Positions 53,853-63,853 of a stretch of DNA of 64,000 nt are shown piece by piece. The position numbers and the translations under genes are program-made. This DNA comes from Legionella londiniensis. GTDB taxonomy: Bacteria; Pseudomonadota; Gammaproteobacteria; Legionellales; Legionellaceae. The notes beneath the pieces are model-generated. The model had not been told where the DNA came from and did no database searches. It saw nothing but the letters and a program-made list of their open reading frames with translations. How positions within the stretch are numbered: position 1 is the first letter of the stretch; each line of letters opens with the position of its first letter. The stretch is taken from contig NZ_LNYK01000033.1 in NCBI RefSeq assembly GCF_001467825.1, positions 124,948 to 188,947 on the forward strand, written 5' to 3'.

Positions 53853-54060
53853 GAATGATTAACCTCTTGGAAGTTCACGCGAACTATCCTACCACTTCCC
53901 CTGATGCTTGCGAACCAAATTTCTGACTTAAAGAGCCGATGCGGTATGCATTTAATTGACAGCGCAACTTACAGAAAGTAAATTTTTATTACATAATTTC
54001 TCTTCGTCAGTTAAAATACCTTGTTTACCCCATTAAAAACCCCATTGGGTTGTACTGTGC

Positions 54061-55269
54061 ATGCATATGAAACTCAGCGCTTTATTGATTGTTCTTGCCC
54101 TGATTTTTATTGAATGGCTGGATTTCAGCCTGTATTTATATTTAGCCAAGCCGATATTTTCAAAAGAATTTTTTCCTGAATCGAATCTTGGCCTTACCCT
54201 CACTTTTGCCATATTTGCTGCTGCATACCTGGCTCGGCCAGTAGGCGGGTGGCTTTTTGGCCGCGAAGCTGATTTAAATGGCAGGCGAAAACCCATGGTT
54301 TTTTCTGCTTTGCTCATGGGCATATCGACTCTTGGCATATGCATTCTGCCAGGTTATGCCGAGATAGGTTCGCTTGCAGCCTGGCTGTTATTGGCAATGC
54401 GCATCGGCCAAGGCTTGGCTCTGGGCGGGGAAATCAACACCTCAGGCATGTTTTTAATCGAACATCACCCGCAAAAACCCCTGCTGGCAGGAAGTCTCGT
54501 TGCAGCCAGCGGCGCTGCAGGATTATTCCTGGGAGGCGCCATTGCCGCAATGTTACAATATGCCGCCATGACCTGGGCATGGCGTTTGTTGTTTGCGTTA
54601 GTCGGCGTCATATCCTTATTGGTCTGCGGCCTTCGCAAACAATTGCGCGAATCTCCGGAATTCCGTCCTGCGTCAGAAAGATTAACCCGTCAGTTGCTCA
54701 AACGCCACTGGCGAGGGTTAGTGAATATTGCGGCAATAGGCGCATATGTCAGCGTGATGGTTTATCTGTGTAATGTATACTGGCTGTCTTATGCTATCGA
54801 TAGCCATCTATGGAGCAATGTACGTGTTGCATGGTCTGGTTCGCTGGCACAGCTCGCTTCCGCCTTGATTGCTCTGCCGATTGCTTGTTACAGTAACCCC
54901 CAATCTACACGGCGCTTGCTCCAGCTTAGCATGCTGTTTCTGTTCATAAGCGCTCCTGTACTGTTTTACACAACAGCCATTCACGCCGAATTTTACGTTT
55001 ATCTTGCGCTCATGGGCTATATTCTCGGAAATGGCTTTATCTGCGCTGCCTTGTTCTTTTTTCTTTATCAGCAACTGCCGGTTGAGTTTCGTTGTCAGGG
55101 AGTCTCTACCATCTGGGCATTGGCCGCAAGCCTTGGCGCACTTTTTCTTCCTGTTGCAGAGCATGTAGTCAAACAGTTTCACCTCTACTGGCTGCCTGGT
55201 TTTATGGTGAGCACGGTAGCGCTTGTTACCTTCACCATCATCAGCCTGAACCGGAAACAGCTGGATTAA
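54061..55269 (+). CDS. MFS transporter, metabolite:H+ symporter (ProP-like) family
   Basis: The 402-residue protein has twelve predicted helices. The first half carries the MHS-type sequence FIEWLDFSLYLYLAKPIFSKEFFP and the loop RPVGGWLFGREADLNGRRKPM (the MFS motif between helices 2 and 3), then RIGQGLALGGEINTSGMFLIEH, all close to ProP/shikimate/KgtP carriers. The substrate may be a dicarboxylate, betaine or other metabolite. Starts at 54061 and 54067 are both possible. Confidence 0.88.
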   Translation: MHMKLSALLIVLALIFIEWLDFSLYLYLAKPIFSKEFFPESNLGLTLTFAIFAAAYLARPVGGWLFGREADLNGRRKPMVFSALLMGISTLGICILPGYAEIGSLAAWLLLAMRIGQGLALGGEINTSGMFLIEHHPQKPLLAGSLVAASGAAGLFLGGAIAAMLQYAAMTWAWRLLFALVGVISLLVCGLRKQLRESPEFRPASERLTRQLLKRHWRGLVNIAAIGAYVSVMVYLCNVYWLSYAIDSHLWSNVRVAWSGSLAQLASALIALPIACYSNPQSTRRLLQLSMLFLFISAPVLFYTTAIHAEFYVYLALMGYILGNGFICAALFFFLYQQLPVEFRCQGVSTIWALAASLGALFLPVAEHVVKQFHLYWLPGFMVSTVALVTFTIISLNRKQLD

Positions 55270-55382
55270 GCAAAAGATCCTCAGAAATTGGCACAGGAAG
55301 CTCCTTTCAAGCTTCTATTTTTACTGGCAGATGTTTCTTTTCCCCGGTATGATGCTCTAACCTTGATTTTTATTAACCAGAA

Positions 55383-56270
55383 ATGTTTTCAGATTATTTA
55401 AAGACATTCCCACAATATGTTATTCCCAAAACAACTTTAACCACATTTGCAGGATTTTTAGCCAATAGCAAAAATCCCTCCGTTAAGAACCGCCTGATTC
55501 GCCATTTTATTCGCCGCTTCGGGGTTGATATGAGTGAAGCGCTGGAAGAAAACCCGGAAAATTATGCCTCCTTTAATGATTTTTTTATCCGCCGCCTTAA
55601 ACCTGAGTGCCGCCCTTTCTCTTCAGCGGACATTATTTCGCCAGTAGACGGGTTTATCAGTGAAATCGGCCAAGCCAGCCAAGGCAAACTGCTACAGGCA
55701 AAAGGCTGGTATTACTCTATCCATGAACTGTTGGCAAGCCAGCAAGACATCTCGGCACAATTTGCTGAAGGATTGTTTGCTACGCTTTATCTGTCTCCCA
55801 AAGATTATCACCGCGTGCATATGCCAATTTCCGCAAAGCTCATCGAGATGATTTATGTGCCGGGCAAGCTCTTTTCTGTCCAGCCCGCAACCACCCGTGT
55901 TATTCCCCGCCTGTTTGCCCGTAATGAACGCCTGGTGGTTTTTTTTGCGACAGATGCAGGCTTAATGGCCATGGTGTTGGTTGGCGCCACGATTGTTGGC
56001 GGAATTGGAACCAGCTGGCACGGCGATATCGTGCGCGGGCGAAAGAAAGTTACCTTTGATTATCCACAAGATGAGAAGGCCATTAACCTATCTAAAGGTG
56101 AAGAGCTCGGATACTTTAAACTCGGTTCTACGGTCATCGTTTTATTCGCAAACAGCAACGCAGTCCGCTGGCAAGAAGATCTTAAGGCAGGAGAAAAAAT
56201 TCGTCTTGGGCAAGCATTAGGATCCCTGCAATTGGACATGGACAAGCAAATCAAGGCTTCTATACTATAA
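55383..56270 (+). CDS. psd: Phosphatidylserine decarboxylase proenzyme
   Basis: Psd makes phosphatidylethanolamine from phosphatidylserine at the inner membrane. The 295-residue proenzyme carries [48 protein letters not shown] and the self-cleavage site [10 protein letters not shown], in which Ser249 becomes the pyruvoyl group. NSNAVRW and the small C-terminal chain are in order. The length matches the family. Confidence 0.96.
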   Translation: MFSDYLKTFPQYVIPKTTLTTFAGFLANSKNPSVKNRLIRHFIRRFGVDMSEALEENPENYASFNDFFIRRLKPECRPFSSADIISPVDGFISEIGQASQGKLLQAKGWYYSIHELLASQQDISAQFAEGLFATLYLSPKDYHRVHMPISAKLIEMIYVPGKLFSVQPATTRVIPRLFARNERLVVFFATDAGLMAMVLVGATIVGGIGTSWHGDIVRGRKKVTFDYPQDEKAINLSKGEELGYFKLGSTVIVLFANSNAVRWQEDLKAGEKIRLGQALGSLQLDMDKQIKASIL

Positions 56271-56368
56271 ATTAAGAATAGACGAATGATGCCAAAAATT
56301 GCTGGTTGATTTTAGCATCATGCTTCGGTAATTTTTTCATAATCCACTTATATTGCCAGGAGCGTAAA

Positions 56369-56629
56369 GTGACGGAATACATTTATAAAGGTTTTAAAAT
56401 TTCATACAACGTTGAATCACTCGAACTTGCAGGCGGAGGAAACCTCTATAAGGCGGACGGAAGCGTTACCTACCTGCTTCACAAACCCAAATCCTTTGCC
56501 CCCGTTAAATTTCATACAGAATATGAGTCGTATTCGGGCGCAGAGCATGAAATCAAAAAAATGCTTGAAAATTATATCGACTTTGAACTGCAAAGCTATT
56601 ACGAAATGGCAAAGGAAAAAACCCGTTAG
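56369..56629 (+). CDS. Small conserved-looking hypothetical protein
   Basis: The 86-residue protein starts at GTG 56369 with AGGAG six bases upstream, better than the ATG at 56306, which has no ribosome binding site and an unlikely leader. It reads VTEYIYKGFKISYNVESLEL and so on, with a beta-rich first half and a C-terminal helix (EIKKMLENYIDFELQSYYEMA). The overall pattern recalls short HicB-like proteins, but no motif confirms this. Unknown function. Confidence 0.65.
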   Translation: MTEYIYKGFKISYNVESLELAGGGNLYKADGSVTYLLHKPKSFAPVKFHTEYESYSGAEHEIKKMLENYIDFELQSYYEMAKEKTR

Positions 56630-56664
56630 CAATCCAGTGAAACTGATGGGTTGCTGAATTTGAG

Positions 56665-56751
56665 TGGTACCGAGAAGAGGACTCGAACCTCCACGGGGTC
56701 GCCCCCACTAGCACCTGAAGCTAGCGTGTCTACCAATTCCACCATCTCGGC
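56665..56751 (-). tRNA. tRNA-Leu (anticodon CAG)
   Basis: On the minus strand the molecule begins GCCGAGATGGTGGAATTGGT and ends TCTCGGTACCA. The acceptor stem GCCGAGA/TCTCGGT pairs fully. The anticodon loop CTAGC-TTCAGGT-GCTAG gives CAG. A long variable arm (GTGGGGGCGACCCCGT region) shows the type II structure expected of tRNA-Leu. The CCA end is encoded. Length is 87 bases. Confidence 0.95.
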
Positions 56752-57026
56752 ATGTGACGCTAAATTACTCAAGAATAGTTAAACTGTCAATCATTATTTA
56801 AACTTTGGCTATGTAAATTTCAAAAGTATTCAATTCTTTTAGTTTTTTGGGAATATACAATCTTGCACAGTGCAGCATTCTAGATAAAGATTGAAAAAAT
56901 TTAGTCTGCGCGCTTTTTATGGGATTCTCAATATATTTATGAGTCAGTTGTCCTGTTTTTTAACAAATAGTACACCGGCACGAAATATCGGGTACACTTA
57001 CTCTACCTAACCCTACGGTATTGCTT

Positions 57027-57809
57027 ATGTCGCTGATTCGTTTTCTGGAAAAATCACTTGATGCCTGGTTTGCTCTGCTTCCGCAGCCAAAACCTGCTTG
57101 TGAAATCGCGCGAAACGCGCGGCTCATCGCCCATCGCGGCGCGCACAACAAAAAGTTACAGATAATAGAAAATACCCATGCGGCTTTCAAAAGAGCGCAA
57201 GCACTTCAGTGCTGGGGCATAGAACTTGACATTCACGCTTCGAAAGACGGTGTGCTCATTGTCAATCACGACCCAACCCTAAAACGCCTCTGGAACAAGA
57301 ATGCAACGATTTCGGAATGCGATTACACAACCATTGAGCTTTTGGCGCCACAAATCCCAACCCTTGCTTCGGTCATTGCAGCTTATGGCAAATCCATGCA
57401 TTTATTTATTGAATTAAAAGCGCCTTTTTATGCCGTAGATGAGCTGGCAGAAGTATTGAAACCCTTAAATCCATGTGAAGATTATCATCTATTGAGCCTT
57501 GAGCAAGAGATTTTTTCCTCCTTAACCCATTTCCCACGGGAATCGTTTCTATTAGTGCCGGTTGAGCACAATGTCCGTGAATTTTGCAATCTGAGCATTC
57601 AAAAAGGCTATGGAGGGGTGCTGGGTCATTATTTCCTGCTGTCCAATTCATTAATTAACGCACTAAGAAAGGAAAAACAAATCGCAGGCGTTGGGTTCAT
57701 CAATTCAAAATACAGCTTATACCGGGAGCTCAATCGCGGTTTGACTTATCTTTTTACCGATGATGCAGGGACCGTGAGTCATTCTTTACAGCAATTATGC
57801 AAGGCATGA
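57027..57809 (+). CDS. Glycerophosphodiester phosphodiesterase (GDPD) family protein
   Basis: The family hydrolyses glycerophosphodiesters to glycerol-3-phosphate and an alcohol. The 260-residue protein starts MSLIRFLEKSLDAWF (ATG 57027; the TTG at 57021 only adds two residues). It has the metal/catalytic segments LIAHRGAHN, ENTHAAFKRAQ, GIELDIHASKDGVLIVNHDPTLKR, and a later IELKAPF. There is no signal peptide, so it is cytoplasmic. Followed by a strong terminator shared with fumC. Confidence 0.92.
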   Translation: MSLIRFLEKSLDAWFALLPQPKPACEIARNARLIAHRGAHNKKLQIIENTHAAFKRAQALQCWGIELDIHASKDGVLIVNHDPTLKRLWNKNATISECDYTTIELLAPQIPTLASVIAAYGKSMHLFIELKAPFYAVDELAEVLKPLNPCEDYHLLSLEQEIFSSLTHFPRESFLLVPVEHNVREFCNLSIQKGYGGVLGHYFLLSNSLINALRKEKQIAGVGFINSKYSLYRELNRGLTYLFTDDAGTVSHSLQQLCKA

Positions 57810-57813
57810 TGAC

Positions 57814-57844
57814 AAGGCATTATTGCTGTTAGCAACAATGCCTT
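57814..57844 (+). terminator. Rho-independent terminator between GDPD and fumC
   Basis: A 14-base-pair stem with one mismatch, AAGGCATTATTGCT / AGCAACAATGCCTT around a GTT loop, is followed by GGTTTT. It lies just after the GDPD stop and before the convergent fumC stop, so it may serve both genes. Confidence 0.85.
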
Positions 57845-57863
57845 GGTTTTGGCCATTTTGATA

Positions 57864-59255
57864 TTATTCAGGCGACACCATTTTTTCTGGTTTCACATAT
57901 TCATCAAATTGCTCAGCTGTAAGATACCCAAGCTTTACCGCTGCTTCCTTAAGGGAAATGTCTTCATGGTGGGCAGTCTTGGCGATTTTTGCTGCTTTGT
58001 CATAGCCAATATGCTGATTCAGCGCTGTCACCAGCATTAAAGAATGATGCAGATAGTATTCAATTTGCTTCTTGTTCGCTTTTAATCCTTCAACGCAGAA
58101 TTCTCTAAACGAACGACAGGTATCAGAAAGCAGATTAAGCGAATGAATAACATTAAAAATAATAACCGGCTTGAATACATTAAGCTCAAAATTTCCCTGG
58201 CTGCCGGCAACAGTAACCGCAGTATCATTTCCCATAACCTGTACGCAAACCATGGTCATTGCTTCAGATTGGGTAGGGTTAACCTTGCCGGGCATGATGG
58301 AAGAACCAGGCTCGTTTTCTGGCAAAACAAGCTCGCCAATGCCGCAGCGCGGCCCTGATCCCAACCAGCGGACATCATTTGCTATTTTCATTAATGCACA
58401 AGCGAGGGTCTTTAATACTGCATGAGCCATGACCAACGCATCATGCGATGCAAGGGCTGCAAACTTGTTGGGCGCTGACACAAAAGGCAGGCCAGTCAGG
58501 CTTGCAATATGTGCGGCCGCCTTTTCGGCAAATTCAGGGTGGGTATTTAAACCTGTACCCACAGCCGTGCCTCCCAAAGCCAGTTCATAAAGTTCCGGCA
58601 GGATGAGGTCAATGCGAGCGATGCAGGCATCAAGCTGTGCAACATAGCCTGAAAATTCCTGCTCCAACGTTAATGGCACGGCATCTTGCAAGTGAGTCCG
58701 GCCAATTTTAACAATGCCCTTAAACTCCTCCATTTTAGCCGCAAGACTATCACGGAGCGCCTGCACGGCGGGCAACAGTTTTTTCTTAAAAGCTACGGCC
58801 GCCGCAATATGCATGGCAGTAGGGAAAGTATCATTGGATGATTGGGACATATTGACATGATCATTCGGATGAATGGGAGTCTTGCTGCCGAGTTTGCCTT
58901 GAGCCAGCTCTATAGCCCTGTTGGCAATGACTTCATTTGCATTCATATTGGATTGGGTGCCGCTGCCGGTCTGCCAGACGTGCAAAGGGAAATGATTATC
59001 AAGCTTGCCCTGGCTGACTTCCTCTGCGGCCTTGCAAATCAGAACTGCTTTTTCTTCAGGCAGTTTCCCAAGTTCGCAATTGGTCAGCGCCGCTGCTTTT
59101 TTTAGGATGCCGAAGGCATGGGTCACCTCGCGGGGAATAATATCGCCCCCAATATTAAAATGGTGCAAAGAACGCTCGGTCTGAGCACCCCAATATTTAT
59201 CGGCAGGGACTTGAATCTCCCCCATGCTGTCTGTTTCTGTCCGAGTTTTATTCAT
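57864..59255 (-). CDS. fumC: Class II fumarate hydratase
   Basis: FumC interconverts fumarate and malate without an iron-sulfur cluster and is often important under oxidative stress. The 463-residue protein has [24 protein letters not shown], the B-site motif [43 protein letters not shown] and the signature [16 protein letters not shown]. Its C-terminus ends soon after [18 protein letters not shown], as usual. Convergent with the GDPD gene. Confidence 0.97.
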   Translation of the reverse strand: MNKTRTETDSMGEIQVPADKYWGAQTERSLHHFNIGGDIIPREVTHAFGILKKAAALTNCELGKLPEEKAVLICKAAEEVSQGKLDNHFPLHVWQTGSGTQSNMNANEVIANRAIELAQGKLGSKTPIHPNDHVNMSQSSNDTFPTAMHIAAAVAFKKKLLPAVQALRDSLAAKMEEFKGIVKIGRTHLQDAVPLTLEQEFSGYVAQLDACIARIDLILPELYELALGGTAVGTGLNTHPEFAEKAAAHIASLTGLPFVSAPNKFAALASHDALVMAHAVLKTLACALMKIANDVRWLGSGPRCGIGELVLPENEPGSSIMPGKVNPTQSEAMTMVCVQVMGNDTAVTVAGSQGNFELNVFKPVIIFNVIHSLNLLSDTCRSFREFCVEGLKANKKQIEYYLHHSLMLVTALNQHIGYDKAAKIAKTAHHEDISLKEAAVKLGYLTAEQFDEYVKPEKMVSPE

Positions 59256-59464
59256 TATATTCTCTTTTTTAAACGTTGGTTGAGTGTGCGTTGGTTATAA
59301 GCATTTCTTATAGCAACAAGCTTTATCTGATAAGGTTCGTTCGCGCCATAAAAGCAGCAATGACTTTTATGCTCGGCCCGCCATAGTTTAGCACAGAGAA
59401 GAAGTCTCCAAAAATCTGGATTGACCGTTTCTGCCGGGTCAACAGGGCAAAATCATATTTTGCA
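59256..59464. other. Non-coding stretch between fumC and the transposase remnants
   Basis: About 209 bases hold the fumC upstream region. No ORF, tRNA or clear repeat is seen. Its right part borders the ISAs1-type remnant and may contain an old insertion-sequence end. Confidence 0.4.
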
Positions 59465-59889
59465 CTAAATTTGCCCAGACAAGAGTTCACTTCTAGATTT
59501 ATCAGACCAAATAGCCTTTTTTAATTTTCCCTTCATGCTATTTTTCTGGAGATGAAGCCGAGCCAGATTGAGGGCAAACCTACGAAGCAAGGCTAGATTT
59601 TCTGCTGAATTGTCTCTGCATATTCTTGAGTCATCTTCTTTATAGGTCACATCCAACACCCAGTGATTGCATTCATGTGCCCAGCGCCGAAAACGATTGT
59701 ACGTCCGCTTCCATGGCCCATATCTTTCCGGCAAATGATGCCACATTGCTCCACTGCGGATCACCCATAAACAGCCATTTCAAATAAACGGTTATCTGTC
59801 CCTGTTCGACCCCTATCTGTCACTTCCCCTGGAAGCAATGGCTCTAATTTACGCCACTGCTCCGTTGTTAATTCATACCGCGCTGTCAT
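59465..59889 (-). pseudogene. Transposase remnant: IS5-type N-terminus joined to an ISAs1-type C-terminus
   Basis: The reading starts MTARYELTTEQWRKLEPLLP at 59889, as in IS5-family transposases. It loses frame near 59765 (a one-base change would give AVLWVIRSGAMWHH), and goes on as LPERYGPWKRTYNRFRRW. After HECNHWVL it changes to DVTYKEDDSRICRDNSAENL and ALLRRFALNL, which is the C-terminal part of an ISAs1/H-repeat-type transposase. The middle of both proteins, with the DDE residues, is missing. It is an inactive fusion of two fossils. Confidence 0.7.
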
Positions 59890-59969
59890 TTGACCATCAT
59901 TCCGTTGAAATTGTGAAAAAACCAGTGTGCGGATTTTTTCATTTTACTCAATTTAGGTGGTGATTGAAC

Positions 59970-60737
59970 CTAGTACAACGTTTCACTGATTCTGTCCTGT
60001 TGGCTGCAGGACGGATACAATTTTTTCAATTTAATTCGAGCATCTGTAGTTGTAAGCTGCCAATCCACAGTCGCATTTTCTCGATCTCTTTCTTCATTCC
60101 ATTTGGAAACTTCATGTATAAAAGTCTCTTTATCTGGAATACGGCGATCTAAGCATTGCCTACTCAAATGACTTAGTTCAATCTCTGCCATATTTAACCA
60201 ACTGCCATGCTTGGGCGTATAATGAATCTCCAGTTTATCTAAAATTCTTTTAGCCACTGCTGGCTCAAATGTCTCATATAAGGAAGAGCCAGAATGAGTG
60301 TTTAAGTTATCCATTACTAACACGATTTTTTCAGCATCAGGATAATCATTATCTACTAATCCCTGGATAAAATACGCCCAGTCTGTTTTTTCCCGTCGGT
60401 CAGTTACCTTTGTTGTTCGTTTCCCTTTCAGTGGTTCATAACTTAAAAAAATATTACACACACCATTTCTTTCATATTCTGCATCATAGCGCACCGACTC
60501 CCCGGGGTTTATTGGTATAGGGCTTCGCGTTTCCTTAATCAACTGCTTATTTGTTTCATCCATGCAAACAACCGGTCGTTTCTCATCATAGGGTTGTTTA
60601 TAAACGTCTAAAATATCTTCCATTTTACATACAAACTCTGCGTTTGATGCTGGTGGAATACACCATTCCCGTTTTTGCCATGGTTTCAATTCGTTTTTTT
60701 TAAAACCCTGCTCACTGTGGAGATAACCTGATTGCAC
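59970..60737 (-). pseudogene. IS630-family transposase, N-terminally truncated
   Basis: The catalytic DDE domain is whole: CMDET, then IVLVMDNLNTHSGSSLYE, and the glutamate in HGSWLNMAEIELSHL. The N-terminal helix-turn-helix part, about 110 residues in the family, is missing. Upstream of KKNELKPWQKREW a run of eight A (minus strand) puts the expected ISTVSRVLKK out of frame by one base. The homology ends at the join with the dioxygenase remnant. The element is therefore not intact and probably inactive by itself. Confidence 0.8.
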
Positions 60738-60916
60738 GATTGGACGATCAAGAAATTATACATGTTATAAGATTGGAACAACCAATGGATACGATTGTTT
60801 TAAATAACAACTGTTATCATGCAGTCACACCTTTGGGCTCAAGAGGATATCTGGCTACACGCGATATTATCTTGTTTACAGTAGAGCCTGAAGTTACCCA
60901 AGTCATGGCTGCTTAA
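60722..60916 (+). pseudogene. C-terminal fragment of a 2OG-Fe(II) dioxygenase (amino-acid hydroxylase-like)
   Basis: The open frame reads GDNLIARLDDQEIIHVIRLE, then QPMDTIVLNNNCYHAVTPLG and RGYLATRDIILFTVEPE, ending at a stop 17 bases before the SDR start. The pattern is that of the end of the 2OG-Fe dioxygenase (DUF2257, isoleucine dioxygenase) family. It has the distal iron ligand His in YHAVTP and the 2OG-binding Arg region in TRDIIL. The N-terminal two thirds are gone, replaced by the IS630 remnant. It lies in the same direction as the SDR-MFS-DMT operon and looks like that operon's lost first gene. Confidence 0.65.
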
Positions 60917-60933
60917 TCTTGAGAGTCATTTAA

Positions 60934-61629
60934 ATGAAAATTTTAATAACTGGAATAAGCTCTGGAATTGGTGAAAAAGCGGCATATCATTTACAGGGAA
61001 AAGGCTGGGAGGTAACCGGCCTTGACTATCGGCCTCCTCAAGGTGATTTTGATTGGCACCAAATCGATTTGAGTGATCTTGATGCGTTGGCAAAGTTTAT
61101 GGAAACCTTCCGATTTAATTTTGATGCGATGTTTTATGCAGCAGGTACTCGAGAAATATGTGAGCCGGTTAATTTGCCATTACACACTTGGCAGCGCACT
61201 TTAAATGTAAATCTTACGGCAGCGTTTTTACTGGCTCAGTCCTGTATCCAAGATGCCCGAATAAATAAGCGGAAGCTTAATATTGTGTTTGTAAGCAGTA
61301 TATCCGGACTGCAAGCTGAGCCTGAGAGGGCTGCTTATGTCAGCAGTAAATTTGCTTTGCATGGCTTAACCAAACAACTAGCCATGCAGTATGGTCCTGA
61401 ACAAATTCGCATAAACGCCATCGCTCCCGGCATTATTGAAACACCACTTACCATGGACTATTTCAAGGATGAAGTCAAAGCGGCATTAATCCGAAAATCA
61501 ACGCCAGTAGGATATTGGGGGAAACCAGAGCATATCATGCCGGTTTTAGATCTTTGTTTGCAAAATGATTATATAAATGGCGCCATCATGGTATGTGATG
61601 GCGGCTGGACTACAGGAAAGGAATTATGA
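60934..61629 (+). CDS. Short-chain dehydrogenase/reductase (SDR)
   Basis: This 231-residue classical SDR has the cofactor motif GISSGIG (TGxxxGxG type, here ITGISSGIGEKA), the active-site Ser in VSSISGLQAEPERAAYVSSKFALHG (Ser, Tyr and Lys of YxxxK), and APGIIETPLTM. An Asp in GLDYRPPQ suggests NAD preference. It overlaps the downstream MFS gene (ATGA). With the dioxygenase fragment before it, it fits a hydroxy-amino-acid dehydrogenase of the kind that oxidises 4-hydroxyisoleucine, but that is inferred from context. Confidence 0.9.
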   Translation: MKILITGISSGIGEKAAYHLQGKGWEVTGLDYRPPQGDFDWHQIDLSDLDALAKFMETFRFNFDAMFYAAGTREICEPVNLPLHTWQRTLNVNLTAAFLLAQSCIQDARINKRKLNIVFVSSISGLQAEPERAAYVSSKFALHGLTKQLAMQYGPEQIRINAIAPGIIETPLTMDYFKDEVKAALIRKSTPVGYWGKPEHIMPVLDLCLQNDYINGAIMVCDGGWTTGKEL

Positions 61630-62873
61630 AAAAAAAATATCAGGCGATCGGGTTACTCAGTATTTGTGGATTATTTCTTTTTTATAAATACATTTCACAA
61701 CTTTTTCCAAGCCTGATTAGCGATGCTCTGCTTGAACAATTCAAGTTAAGCGGAATACAGGTCGGCATTTTGGCGTCTAGTTACTATTATTCTTATTCCA
61801 TAATGCAAATTTTTGCGGGAATTATGCTGGATAAGTATTCGATCAAAGCGTCTGCTTCTCTAGCCATTTTGATAACGTCTATTGCTATTCTGGGTTTTGC
61901 CAGGGCTGATAGCTTTTTTCTAATGTGTGTCTATCGAGCATTAATGGGAATAGGATGTTCTTTCGCAACAACATTGTATTTAAAATGCGCTGCAACTTAT
62001 ACATCTGATCGAACCTTTGGTTTTGTCAGTTCTTTACTCGCAACGGCTACAATGCTTGGTGCTGCTATTGGCGCAGCGCCAATAGCAATGATTTTTGAAA
62101 AAACGGGTTGGCATGATGGATTGGCTTACATTGCTTATGCAGGCTTTTGTCTTTGTCTTATGAGTGTGTTTTTTATAAGAGTGGAGCAGACACAATCTGA
62201 CGCCCAGAATATAAGCATCAGTCGTATGAAACAGATTGCCATTAATCCGTCCAATATATGGTTACTGGTTTATAGTGGCATCACTTTTTCACCGATTATC
62301 ATTATGGGCGGGTTATGGGGTATTCCTTTTTTGGAGTTGAAATATCATACCACAGCAAGTTCTGCGGCATCATTAATTTCAGCCATGTTTATTGGTCATG
62401 CAGTGGGTTCGCCAGTATGGGCTTTAATAAATGCCAGCATTAATAACCGCAAAAGATTGATGCTTATAGCAAATGCGGTTGCTTTTTCAAGTATCAGCCT
62501 CGTTTTATATATGCCGGTCTCTTATACAGAGGCTCTGGTCTTGCTGTTTCTTTTTGGTTTTGCAGTTGGTTGCTTTATGCTCAGTTTTGAAATTTGTCGG
62601 CAAATCAACGGTATTGCTATGATGGGCATTGCAACAGCATTAATTAACTCTGGTGAGGGTTTGGTGGGTATTATACTGGAGCCTGGTATAGGCCTCATTC
62701 TCGATTTGGTTAAAACACATGGTGCGCATGAGTTTTCATTAGCAAACTATCAATCAGGATTAATCTTACTGCCTCTTTGTTACATGATATCAAGTATAAT
62801 TGTGCAAAAATTGCCACAACATGATGCACTAAACACAGGCAATATGGTTGCAGAAAATGCAGCACAATCCTAA
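61626..62873 (+). CDS. MFS transporter, Pht (phagosomal transporter)-like
   Basis: The 415-residue protein has twelve predicted helices. The start FLFYKYISQLFPSLISDALLEQF, then GILASSYYYSYSIMQIFAGIMLDKYSIK and YRALMGIGCSFATTLYLKCAA, resemble the Pht family of Legionella and Coxiella, which import amino acids and nucleosides. The C-terminal half has GFAVGCFMLSFEICRQ. Which substrate is used is unknown; the neighbours suggest an amino acid or derivative. It overlaps the SDR gene by four bases. Confidence 0.82.
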   Translation: MKKKYQAIGLLSICGLFLFYKYISQLFPSLISDALLEQFKLSGIQVGILASSYYYSYSIMQIFAGIMLDKYSIKASASLAILITSIAILGFARADSFFLMCVYRALMGIGCSFATTLYLKCAATYTSDRTFGFVSSLLATATMLGAAIGAAPIAMIFEKTGWHDGLAYIAYAGFCLCLMSVFFIRVEQTQSDAQNISISRMKQIAINPSNIWLLVYSGITFSPIIIMGGLWGIPFLELKYHTTASSAASLISAMFIGHAVGSPVWALINASINNRKRLMLIANAVAFSSISLVLYMPVSYTEALVLLFLFGFAVGCFMLSFEICRQINGIAMMGIATALINSGEGLVGIILEPGIGLILDLVKTHGAHEFSLANYQSGLILLPLCYMISSIIVQKLPQHDALNTGNMVAENAAQS

Positions 62874-62953
62874 AAAAATTTTAGTTGATAAGAAAAAATG
62901 GCAACATCAGCAGGAAGTAAGATGGATATTACAGTGAATGCAAGGAAATTATC

Positions 62954-63853
62954 ATGATTCAATTAGTTTTAGCCATGACAATCTGGGGCACTCTGGGTAT
63001 TTTTGCTCTTTGGTCCGGATTATCGGCTTTTGAGCTTACATTTTATCGTTGTCTTATTGGCTCAGTTGCTCTCAGTGGCTATTGTTGGAAAAAACAATAT
63101 TTCAACCATCCTAGTATTAATATGAACAATCTGTTCTATTCATTTGCGGGCGGTCTTTTTATTGTATTAAACTGGATATTTTTATTTAAATCCTTTCAGC
63201 TGGCATCCATCACCATCGGGAATGTTTCCTATTACTTACAGCCGGTATTTCTGGTGATGCTTGGTATTTTGTTTTTCCGTGAGTCGGTAAAAAGAAAGCA
63301 ATGGTTTTACATTCTGTTAACCACGATAGGAGTCATGCTAACCAGTAATCTCCACTTGGGTACGTTAGAACCGGACCAGCAACTGATTGCAGGCACCTGT
63401 TTTGCAATTAGTGCAGGCTTGCTTTATGCCTTCGCAACTATTTTTGTCAAATTTATCAAAGATATGCCGCCAGCGCTCATTACATTGATTCAGATGTGTG
63501 CTGGGTGTCTCATACTATTGCCCATGATGAATTTATCGGATATCACCCATCTGAACTCTCAGGCCGTGGGTAATATTCTGATTATTGGTATGGTTCATAC
63601 AGCATTAGCTTACTTGCTTTATTATCAGTCACTCAATCAGGTAAATCTGACTTTGATCGCGGTGTTAAGTTATATTGATCCGATCGTTGCAATTATCACT
63701 GATATTCTATTTTGTTATCGTACCCTGGATGGATTACAAATGATTGGTATCCTCCTAACGTTTATTGGCAGCTATCAAGTCATTCGATTGAAAAAAGATC
63801 AACAATCATCCTCGACAGAACCAGTCATTAAACATCAGGCAAAGTGGAATTAA
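62954..63853 (+). CDS. DMT (EamA/RhtA-type) exporter
   Basis: The 299-residue protein has ten predicted helices and two EamA halves: the first starts LVLAMTIWGTLGIFALWSGLSAFELTFYRCLIGS, with YYLQPVFLVMLGILFFRE; the second has ALAYLLYYQSLNQVNLTLIAVLSYIDPIVAIITDI. EamA proteins of the RhtA type export amino acids such as threonine and homoserine. Its ATG is followed by a normal reading frame and its stop is directly followed by the next gene's ATG. Likely the exporter arm of the SDR operon. Confidence 0.88.
   Translation: MIQLVLAMTIWGTLGIFALWSGLSAFELTFYRCLIGSVALSGYCWKKQYFNHPSINMNNLFYSFAGGLFIVLNWIFLFKSFQLASITIGNVSYYLQPVFLVMLGILFFRESVKRKQWFYILLTTIGVMLTSNLHLGTLEPDQQLIAGTCFAISAGLLYAFATIFVKFIKDMPPALITLIQMCAGCLILLPMMNLSDITHLNSQAVGNILIIGMVHTALAYLLYYQSLNQVNLTLIAVLSYIDPIVAIITDILFCYRTLDGLQMIGILLTFIGSYQVIRLKKDQQSSSTEPVIKHQAKWN

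Noticed and set aside
56306-56368. ATG at 56306 as start of the small hypothetical gene
   Set aside because: No ribosome binding site, and the extra 21 residues look unlike the rest; the GTG at 56369 has AGGAG.
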